A DNA stretch of 32,808 bases from an uncultured Prochlorococcus sp. (GTDB taxonomy: Bacteria; Cyanobacteriota; Cyanobacteriia; PCC-6307; Cyanobiaceae), in NCBI GenBank assembly GCA_902535025.1, contig CACARV010000010.1, forward strand, positions 1 to 32,808, written 5' to 3'. Both the position numbers and the translations under genes were made by a program. How positions within the stretch are numbered: the first letter of the stretch is position 1; each line of letters begins with the position of its first letter. Shown here piece by piece: positions 8,909 through 18,879 of this stretch. The notes beneath the pieces were generated by a model. The model saw only the letters and a list, made by a program, of their open reading frames with translations, made no database searches and was not told where the DNA came from.

Positions 8909-10429
8909 ATGATCACCTCACAGAAAGATAGTTTTTTAAAGTCTTACAAAGAAGGCAAAAATTTTATACCTATCACTCAAACTTGGCCAGCAGATTTAGA
9001 GACACCATTGTCGACCTGGTTAAAATTATCCTCAAAAGATTCCCATGGTGTTTTTCTTGAATCTGTTGAAGGTGGGGAAAGTTTGGGGAGGTGGAGTATT
9101 GTTGCTACTAAACCTCTTTGGGAAGCAGTTTGTTATGGAGAAGAAATAGTTAAAACTTGGAATAATGGCAATACTGAAACACACAAAGGAGATCCTTTTG
9201 ATATTTTAAAAAGTTGGACAAAAGAATATAAGTCAATTATGCTTGATGACCTACCATCAATTGGACAGTTATATGGCTCCTGGGGTTATGAATTAATAAA
9301 TCGAATAGAACCAAGCGTTCCAATCAATGAAATACCAAAACACAATATCCCTTATGGTTCATGGATGTTTTTTGATCAGTTAGTTATTTTCGATCAAATA
9401 AAACGATGCATAACCACGGTTGTTTATGCAGATACAACCTCTTCACAAGATGCTGATATTGAAAAAATTTATCTAGATTCAATTTTGAAAATAAATAAAA
9501 TTAGAGATTTAATGAAAGTTCCCTTAAAAGAAACAGAGTTTTTAGATTGGAATGAAAATGAGAATTTGAATTTTGATATAAAAAGTAATTGGAATAAAAA
9601 AGATTTTAAGGATGCAGTTCTCTCTGCTAAAGAATACATAAGAAAGGGAGATATTTTTCAAATAGTTATAAGTCAGAGATTTCAATCGCAAGTTAATAAT
9701 GATCCCTTCAATTTATATAGGAGTTTAAGGATGGTTAATCCCTCTCCTTATATGTCATTTTTTGATTTTGGCTCATGGTACTTGATAGGTTCTAGTCCAG
9801 AGGTAATGGTTAAAGCAGAAAAAAATAAAAAAAATAAAATAGTTGCGAGCTTAAGACCCATCGCTGGCACTAGGCCTAGAGGTAATGATCCTCAAGAGGA
9901 TCTAAAATTAGAAAAAGAATTATTAAAGGATCCTAAAGAAATAGCTGAGCATGTAATGCTTATAGATCTTGGAAGAAATGATTTGGGAAGAGTTTGTGAA
10001 ATTGGTACTGTAGAGGTAAAAGATTTAATGGTTATTGAAAAATATTCACATGTTATGCATATAGTAAGTGAGGTTGAGGGGGTCTTAAAGGATAATACTG
10101 ATGTTTGGGATTTGCTAAAGGCATGTTTCCCAGCTGGTACAGTGACTGGCGCACCAAAAATAAGAGCTATGCAATTGATTAAAAACTTTGAAAAAGATGC
10201 TAGGGGGCCATATGCAGGAGTTTATGGGGCTATCGATATTAATGGAGCATTAAATACTGCGATTACAATAAGAACAATGATAGTTACACCTACAAATAAT
10301 GGAAAATATAATGTATCAGTCCAAGCAGGTGCAGGTATAGTGGCTGATTCTTCTCCTGAAAACGAATATCAAGAGACTTTTAACAAAGCCAAGGGAATAC
10401 TAAAAGCATTGGCATGTTTGCATAAATAA
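8909..10429 (+). CDS. trpE: anthranilate synthase component I
   Basis: Chorismate-binding motifs: RKGDIFQIVISQRF, ASLRPIAGTRPRG, IDLGRNDLGRV, AGTVTGAPKIRAM, YAGVYGAI. Confidence 0.95.
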   Translation: MITSQKDSFLKSYKEGKNFIPITQTWPADLETPLSTWLKLSSKDSHGVFLESVEGGESLGRWSIVATKPLWEAVCYGEEIVKTWNNGNTETHKGDPFDILKSWTKEYKSIMLDDLPSIGQLYGSWGYELINRIEPSVPINEIPKHNIPYGSWMFFDQLVIFDQIKRCITTVVYADTTSSQDADIEKIYLDSILKINKIRDLMKVPLKETEFLDWNENENLNFDIKSNWNKKDFKDAVLSAKEYIRKGDIFQIVISQRFQSQVNNDPFNLYRSLRMVNPSPYMSFFDFGSWYLIGSSPEVMVKAEKNKKNKIVASLRPIAGTRPRGNDPQEDLKLEKELLKDPKEIAEHVMLIDLGRNDLGRVCEIGTVEVKDLMVIEKYSHVMHIVSEVEGVLKDNTDVWDLLKACFPAGTVTGAPKIRAMQLIKNFEKDARGPYAGVYGAIDINGALNTAITIRTMIVTPTNNGKYNVSVQAGAGIVADSSPENEYQETFNKAKGILKALACLHK

Positions 10430-11548
10430 ATGAGTATTGGCAATCTTTATAAGGGTTTTGAGGTGGAACTCTTTACAGGCACTCTAAATTCTCATATTGG
10501 TCTTTCTGAAGATATTGAAAAAACATTTTCTAATTTCGTGAAAGAGCCTGATAACAGGAATGTTGAATATATTACAACACCTGATAGAGATTATAAATTT
10601 TTATATGAGAAATTATTAACTCCAAGAAAGCATTTAAGACAATGGTTAGAAAACAGAGGTTTAACTATTATTCCCTCATCTACCCTTTGTTTTAAGCACG
10701 ATATTAAATTCCAACGCTCTGATTTTAATAATCTTTATCATCAATTTATACAAGATAATTATGGAATCTCTATTGCTACTTCAAGTGTCCATATAAATTT
10801 AGGAATAGCAGATTTAGATAAACTTTTTGCTGCGATTAGACTAGCAAGATGTGAAGCTGCTTTATATTTGTCGATAAGTGCCAGCTCACCATTTTTAAAT
10901 GATCAAATTACAGATAATCACTCTCAGAGATGGATGCAATTTCCTAAAACCCCAAGTAAAGTTCCTTTCTTTGTAAACCATAATTCTTACATTAATTGGA
11001 TCGAGGAAAATATATCAAATAAAAATATGCAAAATATTAGACACTTTTGGTCTTCTATCCGGCCTAATGGTCCCAAAAGACCTTTAATCTTAGATCGATT
11101 GGAATTGAGAATTTGTGATTTTGTTTATGATATAAATTTGTTATTAGGACTAACAGCCATGCTAGAACTAAGGACTTTACATCTTTTTGAAAATATAAAA
11201 AATATAGATCCTTTAACTGCAAGTACTTTTTCCTTAGATGAATTGTCAGAAATATGTGATCAAAATGAAATCAATGCTGCTAAAAATAGTTTGAATTCAG
11301 AGTTAATTCACTGGCAAGATGGTAATAAAGTGATTTGTAGAGAATGGATTAAAAATTTATTATCAGATATATCTCTCACCGCAGAAAAAAATAATATGAA
11401 ATACCTTTTGAAACCTATTTATAAAGTTCTTGAAGAAGGTAATCAATCTATGAAATGGATACATCAGTATGAAAAAGGTTTTACCATACAGAAAATAATG
11501 GAAATTGCAATTGATGATATGGAGAAGACAGAATTAGAAAGTATTTGA
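10430..11548 (+). CDS. gshA: glutamate--cysteine ligase, cyanobacterial type
   Basis: Start MSIGNLYKGFEVELFTGT and length typical of the cyanobacterial GshA family; ATG abuts the trpE stop. Confidence 0.82.
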   Translation: MSIGNLYKGFEVELFTGTLNSHIGLSEDIEKTFSNFVKEPDNRNVEYITTPDRDYKFLYEKLLTPRKHLRQWLENRGLTIIPSSTLCFKHDIKFQRSDFNNLYHQFIQDNYGISIATSSVHINLGIADLDKLFAAIRLARCEAALYLSISASSPFLNDQITDNHSQRWMQFPKTPSKVPFFVNHNSYINWIEENISNKNMQNIRHFWSSIRPNGPKRPLILDRLELRICDFVYDINLLLGLTAMLELRTLHLFENIKNIDPLTASTFSLDELSEICDQNEINAAKNSLNSELIHWQDGNKVICREWIKNLLSDISLTAEKNNMKYLLKPIYKVLEEGNQSMKWIHQYEKGFTIQKIMEIAIDDMEKTELESI

Positions 11549-11601
11549 TTATTTTAACAAAATTTAGATCTGAACATATTCACTTGTGACATAATAATTA
11601 T

Positions 11602-14571
11602 ATGGAATCTATTAATCAGATTAAATTTAATAAAGTGGATCTTACAAATAATAATGATCCACTTGATCAAAATCGTTTATTAATAGAAGATTTATGGGAA
11701 GTTGTGCTACGAGAAGAATGCCCAGAAGATCAAGCTGAGCGTTTGATACAACTTAAAGAATTAAGTTACTCAGAAAAAGTTGATGATGATAGTTCCAAAA
11801 CTTTTAAGAATGAAATAGTTGATATTGTAAATTCTATGGATTTAGCGGAATCCATAGCTGCTGCAAGAGCTTTTTCATTATATTTTCAACTAATTAATAT
11901 TTTGGAACAAAGAGTTGAAGAAGATAGATATATACAAAGTTTTACTAATAAAAATGTTCAAAAATCCCCTGATAATCTTGATCCATTTGCTCCAGCATTG
12001 GCAAGGCAGAATGCCCCAGTAACTTTTAGAGAATTATTTTATAGGCTTAGGAAACTAAATGTTCCTCCAGGAAAATTAGAGGCTTTATTACAGGAAATGG
12101 ATATAAGGCTTGTTTTTACAGCACATCCTACTGAAATAGTAAGACATACAATTAGACATAAGCAAACTAGAGTTGCTAATTTGCTTAAGAAAATACAGGT
12201 TGAAAAATTTTTAACAATAGAGGAAATAAATTCTCTAAAAACACAATTAAAAGAAGAAGTAAGGCTTTGGTGGAGAACAGATGAATTACACCAATTCAAG
12301 CCTTCAGTATTAGATGAAGTAGATTATGCCTTGCATTATTTCCAACAAGTCTTATTTAATGCAATGCCCCAGTTGAGAGGCAGAATTGCTGAGGCACTTA
12401 CAGAAAATTATCCAGATGTTCAGATGCCCTCTGAATCCTTTTGTAATTTTGGTTCATGGGTGGGCTCTGATAGGGATGGTAACCCATCAGTAACCCCTGA
12501 AATTACTTGGAAAACCGCATGCTACCAAAGACAATTAATGTTGGAAAGATATATCACTGCGACATCAAATCTTAGAGATCAATTAAGTGTATCCATGCAA
12601 TGGAGTCAAGTTAGTGCCTCCCTATTAGAGTCATTAGAGACAGATCGTGTTAAATTTCCGGAAATATATGAAGCCAGAGCGACAAGATATAGATCAGAAC
12701 CTTACAGACTAAAATTGAGTTATATTCTAGAAAAATTAAGATTAACGCAAGAAAGGAATAATTTATTAGCTGATAGTGGCTGGAAATTTAATTTAGAGGA
12801 GGCAACCGATACTAAAAATATAGATAAAGTTGAAAGCTTACATTACAAATCAGTTAGTGAATTTACCTATGATTTAGAATTAATTAAAAATAGCCTTAAC
12901 AGTACAGATTTAACATGTGAGGCAGTTAGTAAATTACTCACACAAGTACATATTTTTGGGTTTTCTCTAGCAAGTTTAGATATTCGTCAAGAAAGTACAA
13001 GACATAGTGATGCTATACAAGAACTTACAAAATTTCTTGATTTAACTATTCAATATGATCAAATGTCTGAAGAGGAGAAAATTAAATGGCTGATAGATGA
13101 ATTAAATACAAAAAGGCCTTTAATCCCCTCTGAGGTTAATTGGACTAAAAGTACAGAAGAAACCTTGTCAGTTTTTAAAATGGTCAAGAGATTGCAGCAA
13201 GAATTTGGAAGTCGTATTTGCCATTCTTATGTAATTTCAATGAGTCATAGTGCTTCTGACTTGCTTGAAGTTCTTTTGCTAGCCAAAGAAATGGGTCTTA
13301 TCGATCAAAGTTCGCAAAAGTCAAAATTATTAGTCGTACCTCTTTTTGAAACAGTCGAGGATCTTAAAAGAGCACCTGAAGTTATGGAAAAGTTATTCAA
13401 GTTAGATTTTTACAGATCATTATTACCAAAAGTAGGAGAATCCTTTAAACCTCTTCAGGAATTAATGCTTGGTTACTCTGATAGTAATAAAGACTCAGGA
13501 TTTGTTTCTAGTAATTGGGAAATACATAGAGCGCAAATAGCTCTTCAAAATCTTTCTAGTAAAAATAACATACTTCTAAGACTTTTTCATGGTAGAGGCG
13601 GTTCTGTTGGTAGAGGTGGAGGACCAGCTTATCAGGCAATATTAGCGCAACCCAGTGGTACTCTGAAGGGGAGGATTAAAATAACAGAACAAGGCGAAGT
13701 TCTAGCGTCAAAATATAGTCTCCCTGAACTTGCTTTATATAATTTAGAAACAGTTACCACAGCAGTTATTCAGAATAGTTTAGTTAATAATAGACTTGAT
13801 GCTACTCCAGAATGGAATGAATTAATGTCTAGGCTGGCAGAAACATCAAGATCACACTATAGAAAATTAGTTCATGAAAATCCTGATTTGTTAAATTTCT
13901 TCCAAGAAGTTACTCCAATAGAAGAAATAAGTAAATTACAAATTTCAAGTAGACCTGCTAGAAGAAAAAAAGGTGCAAGAGATCTATCAAGTTTAAGAGC
14001 TATTCCATGGGTATTTGGATGGACTCAAAGTAGATTTCTTTTGCCAAGCTGGTTTGGAGTGGGTACTTCGTTATCGGCTGAACTAAATTCGGACTCACAG
14101 CAAATTGAATTATTAAGAGTCCTCCATCAAAGATGGCCATTTTTTAGAATGCTTATATCAAAAGTAGAAATGACATTGTCTAAAGTTGACCTTGAAGTAG
14201 CTAAATATTATGTTGACACTCTTGGTAGTAAAGAAAATAGAGAGTCTTTTGATAAAATCTTTAAAGTTATTTCTAAAGAATATAATCTTACAAAATCTTT
14301 GATACTTGAAATAACTGGCAAAAGTAAGCTTCTTGAGTCTGATAGGGATTTGAGATCATCTGTAAACTTAAGAAATAAGACAATTATCCCATTGGGATTT
14401 TTGCAAGTCTCTCTTTTAAGAAGACTTAGAGACCAAACTAGACAACCCCCAATTAGTGAATTTCTTATTGATAAAGATGAAACTAGGAGAGCTTACAGTA
14501 GAAGCGAATTGTTGAGAGGAGCACTTTTAACTATTAATGGTATAGCTGCTGGTATGAGAAATACAGGTTGA
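11602..14571 (+). CDS. ppc: phosphoenolpyruvate carboxylase
   Basis: Catalytic motifs [50 protein letters not shown]-terminus [12 protein letters not shown]. Confidence 0.98.
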   Translation: MESINQIKFNKVDLTNNNDPLDQNRLLIEDLWEVVLREECPEDQAERLIQLKELSYSEKVDDDSSKTFKNEIVDIVNSMDLAESIAAARAFSLYFQLINILEQRVEEDRYIQSFTNKNVQKSPDNLDPFAPALARQNAPVTFRELFYRLRKLNVPPGKLEALLQEMDIRLVFTAHPTEIVRHTIRHKQTRVANLLKKIQVEKFLTIEEINSLKTQLKEEVRLWWRTDELHQFKPSVLDEVDYALHYFQQVLFNAMPQLRGRIAEALTENYPDVQMPSESFCNFGSWVGSDRDGNPSVTPEITWKTACYQRQLMLERYITATSNLRDQLSVSMQWSQVSASLLESLETDRVKFPEIYEARATRYRSEPYRLKLSYILEKLRLTQERNNLLADSGWKFNLEEATDTKNIDKVESLHYKSVSEFTYDLELIKNSLNSTDLTCEAVSKLLTQVHIFGFSLASLDIRQESTRHSDAIQELTKFLDLTIQYDQMSEEEKIKWLIDELNTKRPLIPSEVNWTKSTEETLSVFKMVKRLQQEFGSRICHSYVISMSHSASDLLEVLLLAKEMGLIDQSSQKSKLLVVPLFETVEDLKRAPEVMEKLFKLDFYRSLLPKVGESFKPLQELMLGYSDSNKDSGFVSSNWEIHRAQIALQNLSSKNNILLRLFHGRGGSVGRGGGPAYQAILAQPSGTLKGRIKITEQGEVLASKYSLPELALYNLETVTTAVIQNSLVNNRLDATPEWNELMSRLAETSRSHYRKLVHENPDLLNFFQEVTPIEEISKLQISSRPARRKKGARDLSSLRAIPWVFGWTQSRFLLPSWFGVGTSLSAELNSDSQQIELLRVLHQRWPFFRMLISKVEMTLSKVDLEVAKYYVDTLGSKENRESFDKIFKVISKEYNLTKSLILEITGKSKLLESDRDLRSSVNLRNKTIIPLGFLQVSLLRRLRDQTRQPPISEFLIDKDETRRAYSRSELLRGALLTINGIAAGMRNTG

Positions 14572-14574
14572 GAA

Positions 14575-15021
14575 TTGCAATATTACCCTAAAAAAAAACT
14601 TGTTCTTCCAGAAGGTTATTTTATTAATTCTTCTGAGTTCCCATTAGCGAAAGATTTAAACAAACTATTATCTGATTGTGGCTGTGAAACATTCCCAATT
14701 AAATTACTTTCTGAAGCTATACAGAAAAGTAATTTCTTTTTTACCATTCAAAATGAAACGAAAGATAAATTATATGCCTTCGTAAGGGTTACATCAGACA
14801 AGGGATTAAACGCTAACTTATGGAACTTAAGCGCTGCAAAAGGTAAAAATCAAAATCTTTTTTATTCAATATTGCTTCAAATTACACTTGAAAAAATCAA
14901 TAGGGAAATGCCTGGTTGTAGCATTTCTGTTCAAGCTCCAGTTTCCTCCTTTAAAAGTCTTGAAGATATTGGATTTATATTAGATCCAAATGGAATAAGA
15001 GTAATGGGTTATAAACTTTAG
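14575..15021 (+). CDS. conserved hypothetical protein, possibly GNAT-like
   Basis: Open frame with TTG start 4 nt after the ppc stop; C-terminus reminiscent of GNAT (DIGFILDPNGIRVMGYKL). Confidence 0.6.
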   Translation: MQYYPKKKLVLPEGYFINSSEFPLAKDLNKLLSDCGCETFPIKLLSEAIQKSNFFFTIQNETKDKLYAFVRVTSDKGLNANLWNLSAAKGKNQNLFYSILLQITLEKINREMPGCSISVQAPVSSFKSLEDIGFILDPNGIRVMGYKL

Positions 15022-15032
15022 TTGTCATTTTA

Positions 15033-15106
15033 CGAGCATGGAGGGATTTGAACCCCCGACATTCAGAACCGGAATCTGATGCTCTATCCAACTGAGCTAC
15101 ATGCCC
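15033..15106 (-). tRNA. tRNA-Arg (CCG)
   Basis: Reverse complement gggcatgtagctcagttggatagagcatcagattCCGgttctgaatgtcgggggttcaaatccctccatgctcg; standard cloverleaf, anticodon CCG. Confidence 0.94.
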
Positions 15107-15184
15107 TTTTATTTTTCAATTTTTAAAAAAGAAAATCTAAATATAACAAACTTAGCTAATTTAATAAATGAATGCATAAAAAAA

Positions 15185-16276
15185 ATTTTTTTAAATAAAT
15201 TAAAAATTCAAAATTTTCGAAACCATAAAAGTTTTGAGCTTAATCTCAATGAACAAAGAGCAATAGTTCTTGGCTGCAATGGTATTGGAAAGTCAAATTT
15301 ACTTGAATCTGTTGAATTTCTAAGTCAATTAAGGTCAAGTAGAGCACTAAGCGATAAAGATTTAATAAATAACGATAGTGATATGGCTATTGTCATGGGA
15401 CAAATCGATAATAGAGATGATTTAAAGTTGAATTTATTTAGAAAAGGCCCTAAAAAAATTTATGTCAATGAATCAATCTTGAAAAAGCAGAGTGAAATAA
15501 AAAACTATATTCGTACCGTATGTTTCTGTTCTAATGATATAGATGTTGTTAAAAGTGAACCAAATTACAGAAGAATATGGATTGATAAAGTTGTATCTCA
15601 ACTTGAACCAGTCTATTTAGACTTGATAAGTAGGTTTAACCGGCTATTAAAACAAAGGAGTCATTTTTGGCGTTCAGAAAATTTCTTAAAAAAACAATCC
15701 TCAGAAATTATTGAAAGTTTTGATATTCAAATGTCAATAGTAAGTACAAGAATTTTTAGGCGAAGAAGAAGGGCTTTATCAAAAATAAAACCATATGTTG
15801 AATATTGGCATAACCATTTGAGTAAATCTAAAGAGCAAATAGGTATCAACTATCTTTCAGGATTACAAAATATAAGTCCAGAAGAAGAAGAAGAAGAAGT
15901 TATTAGTAAGAAAATAATAGAACAACTATTCAATCAGCGTTCAATCGAAGAATTGACTGGAAAATGTATTTTTGGTCCTCATCGTGACGATATTGAGTTT
16001 CTAATTAATAATATTTCAGTTAGAAAATATGGGTCTTCAGGTCAGCAAAGAACTTTTATCTTGGCCTTAAAGATGGCTGAACTAGATTTATTAAGTAAAA
16101 CATTAAATGTTCCCCCAATACTGATATTGGATGATGTATTAGCGGAACTTGATACAACTAGACAAAATTTATTGTTAAATTCTGTCGGTAAAGATAGTCA
16201 ATGTTTTATTAGTGCTACTCATCTAGATAAATTTAATAAATCTTGCATGGGCTCTTCACAAATGATTTACTTATGA
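15185..16276 (+). CDS. recF: DNA replication/repair protein RecF (start uncertain)
   Basis: Homology appears to start at FLNKLKIQNFRNHKSFEL; Walker A LGCNGIGKSN, signature YGSSGQQRTF, Walker B PPILILDDVLAELD. Listed start is a noncanonical ATT; the supplied ORF start at 15101 lies inside tRNA-Arg. Confidence 0.9.
   Translation: MFLNKLKIQNFRNHKSFELNLNEQRAIVLGCNGIGKSNLLESVEFLSQLRSSRALSDKDLINNDSDMAIVMGQIDNRDDLKLNLFRKGPKKIYVNESILKKQSEIKNYIRTVCFCSNDIDVVKSEPNYRRIWIDKVVSQLEPVYLDLISRFNRLLKQRSHFWRSENFLKKQSSEIIESFDIQMSIVSTRIFRRRRRALSKIKPYVEYWHNHLSKSKEQIGINYLSGLQNISPEEEEEEVISKKIIEQLFNQRSIEELTGKCIFGPHRDDIEFLINNISVRKYGSSGQQRTFILALKMAELDLLSKTLNVPPILILDDVLAELDTTRQNLLLNSVGKDSQCFISATHLDKFNKSCMGSSQMIYL
15881..15898 (+). 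repeat. (GAA)6 trinucleotide repeat within recF
   Basis: gaagaagaagaagaagaa encoding a poly-Glu run (SPEEEEEEVI). Confidence 0.9.
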
Positions 16277-16326
16277 TTTAAAAGTTATGATTTTTAGCTA
16301 ATCTTAGACTCAACTAAAGCTCTTTA

Positions 16327-16761
16327 ATGGACGTCCCTAAGAAAAATCAAATTTTTGGTTCCCTTTGTAATGACCGGCAATTAAGTCATCAAAGTAAACA
16401 CCTCTTGTTGGAACTTTATAGATGTGATTATGACAAATTAAATGATGAATCTTTTTTGCGTTGTACTTTAAATAGATCTGCTAAATTGGCGAAGGCAACA
16501 GTTCTGAATTTGATAAGTAATAAATTTGAACCTCAGGGAGTTACAGCAATTGCATTATTAGCTGAATCTCATATTTCAATACATACTTGGCCTGAATCTA
16601 ATTATTCTGCAGTCGATATTTTTACATGCGGTCATAATATGATGCCAGAACTTGCTAGTCAATATTTAATTCAAGTTCTGAAAGCTGAAGAACACTCCTT
16701 GCGTATTATTGAGCGAAACCCACCTGTAGCAGTTCCTAAACATATCAGAACTATTGTTTAA
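16327..16761 (+). CDS. speD: S-adenosylmethionine decarboxylase proenzyme
   Basis: Self-processing serine context LLAESHISIHTWPESNYSAVDIFTCG. Confidence 0.93.
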   Translation: MDVPKKNQIFGSLCNDRQLSHQSKHLLLELYRCDYDKLNDESFLRCTLNRSAKLAKATVLNLISNKFEPQGVTAIALLAESHISIHTWPESNYSAVDIFTCGHNMMPELASQYLIQVLKAEEHSLRIIERNPPVAVPKHIRTIV

Positions 16762-16767
16762 CTAATA

Positions 16768-17595
16768 CTAGTTTCTATTTAATTTTCCACTTATTAGTCC
16801 TTCAAGATCTAAGCTTGTGCAATTAAATCCTAAATTAGAAAAATATTGAACAACTTCATCAAAATTATATTTGAAAAAAAAATGCTTTAATTCATCCTGG
16901 GGAATTTCTATTCTTGCAGTTGAACCCTGGCATCTAACCCTTACATCTGATAACCCCCCCTTTTTGAGATATTCTTCTGCTTTTTCAACCATTTTTAGCC
17001 TCTCACTAGTTATTTCATGACCATAAGGGAATCTCGATGATAAGCAAGGTTGAGCAGGTTTATCCCACCAAGGAAAACCTAATGCTTTTGATATGTCCCT
17101 AATATCTTTTTTTGAAAATTTAAATTTTGCCAGCGGAGAGATAACTCCTGCTTCTTTTGCGGCCTCAATTCCCGGTCTATAATCTTTAAGATCATCAAGA
17201 TTTACTCCATCTAGAACAATCTTGTAATTAAGTTTTTTAGATATATAAGTTGTATGTCTGTGCAGCTCTTTTTTGCATGCAAAACATCTGTCTTTAGGGT
17301 TTTTACTGTAACTTGTCTGGTCTAATTCTGATGTTTTAACTTCTAAATGCTTTACTCCAATCCATTTTGCTTGACTTTTTGCTTCTTCACGCAATGCATT
17401 AGCCAACGCGGGAGAAGTACCAGTAATTGCAATGGCTTTATCTCCTAATTGCTCGAATGCTAATGATACAACTAACGTACTATCAACACCTCCCGAATAG
17501 GCGATACAAACACTATCAAGACTTTTAATATATCTTCTAATTGTATAAAGCTTTTCACTTTGTTCATCAGAGAGGAATTCTAGTTGATTGAACAT
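16768..17595 (-). CDS. larE: LarE-family ATP-dependent sulfur transferase
   Basis: PP-loop VCIAYSGGVDSTLVVSLA, KDRCFACKKELH, WDKPAQPCLSSRFPYG. Confidence 0.9.
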   Translation of the reverse strand: MFNQLEFLSDEQSEKLYTIRRYIKSLDSVCIAYSGGVDSTLVVSLAFEQLGDKAIAITGTSPALANALREEAKSQAKWIGVKHLEVKTSELDQTSYSKNPKDRCFACKKELHRHTTYISKKLNYKIVLDGVNLDDLKDYRPGIEAAKEAGVISPLAKFKFSKKDIRDISKALGFPWWDKPAQPCLSSRFPYGHEITSERLKMVEKAEEYLKKGGLSDVRVRCQGSTARIEIPQDELKHFFFKYNFDEVVQYFSNLGFNCTSLDLEGLISGKLNRN

Positions 17596-17703
17596 GCTAA
17601 ATACTTTAGAGTTCTAATTATCTATGAATAGAATAAATTTATTATTAAATTTTTAATAATATTCTTAACTATACATTAGATTAATTTTATCCACCTTTTT
17701 CAA

Positions 17704-18864
17704 TTGACGAATACAAGAAGAAATCGAGGAATTGGAATTGTTACTGCGAGTGACAGTCAAGAAAGATCAAAGGGACAACTCCATATTTATGATGGAGAAG
17801 GTAAGGGTAAAAGCCAAGCAGCTTTGGGTGTTGTACTCAGGACGATAGGATTAGGAATATGCGAGAAAAGACAGTCAAGAGTATTGCTTCTGAGATTTTT
17901 AAAAGGCCCTGAGAGGTCATATGATGAGGATTCGGCAATAGAAGCCCTACAAAGGGGATTTCCACATTTAATTGATCACGTAAGGACAGGAAGATCAGAA
18001 TTCTTTACGGCTGACCAAGTGACAAAATTTGATATTGGTGAGGCTGAGAGAGGCTGGAACATTGCTAAAGGAGCCATTGCAAGTTCTCTTTATTCTGTTG
18101 TTGTACTTGATGAGTTGAATCCAGTCCTTGATTTGGGAATGCTCGATATCAAGGAGGTAGTTGATTCTCTTCAGAATCGTCCTGATGGTTTGGAAATAAT
18201 TATTACTGGAAGGGCAGCTCCTCCCTCTTTGGTAAGGATATCTCAGCTCCATTCAGAAATGAGACCACGTCTAACAGGAAATTTATCAAAACGTACAGAA
18301 CAAATGAGATGTTCTGGCGGAATAGAGATTTACACAGGTGAAGGTAAAGGTAAATCCACTAGTGCACTTGGTAAGGGTCTTCAAGCCATTGGTAAAGGAA
18401 TATCTCAAGATAAGAGTCATAGGGTTTTAATATTACAGTGGTTAAAAGGTGGAAATGGTTATACCGAAGATGCCGCAATAGAGGCTTTGAGAGAAAGTTA
18501 TCCACATTTGGTAGATCATTTACGCTCTGGGAGGGATGCGATTGTGTGGAGAGGTCAGCAACAACCAATTGATTATGTTGAGGCTGAAAGAGCATGGGAA
18601 ATTGCTAAAGCTGCGATTTTGAGTGGTTTGTATAAAACAATTATTTTGGATGAACTAAATCCAACTGTTGATTTAGAGCTTCTTCCTGTGGAATCAATAC
18701 ATCAAACGCTCTTGAAAAAACCAACTGAAACAGAAGTAGTCATTACTGGGAGATGTAAAAATGAACCTTCATACTTTGAACTAGCCGATGTTTACTCTGA
18801 AATGGTCTGTCATAAGCATTATGCAAATGTTGGAGTTGATTTGAAACGAGGAGTAGATTATTAA
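17704..18864 (+). CDS. tandem-duplicated CobA/CobO-type corrinoid adenosyltransferase-like P-loop protein
   Basis: Two P-loop repeats, GQLHIYDGEGKGKSQAALGVVLRTIGLG and GIEIYTGEGKGKSTSALGKGLQAIGKG, each followed by VVLDELNPVLDLGML / IILDELNPTVDLELL and EIIITGRAAP / EVVITGRCKN. TTG start. Confidence 0.88.
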   Translation: MTNTRRNRGIGIVTASDSQERSKGQLHIYDGEGKGKSQAALGVVLRTIGLGICEKRQSRVLLLRFLKGPERSYDEDSAIEALQRGFPHLIDHVRTGRSEFFTADQVTKFDIGEAERGWNIAKGAIASSLYSVVVLDELNPVLDLGMLDIKEVVDSLQNRPDGLEIIITGRAAPPSLVRISQLHSEMRPRLTGNLSKRTEQMRCSGGIEIYTGEGKGKSTSALGKGLQAIGKGISQDKSHRVLILQWLKGGNGYTEDAAIEALRESYPHLVDHLRSGRDAIVWRGQQQPIDYVEAERAWEIAKAAILSGLYKTIILDELNPTVDLELLPVESIHQTLLKKPTETEVVITGRCKNEPSYFELADVYSEMVCHKHYANVGVDLKRGVDY

Positions 18865-18879
18865 ATATTCTAAAAAATA

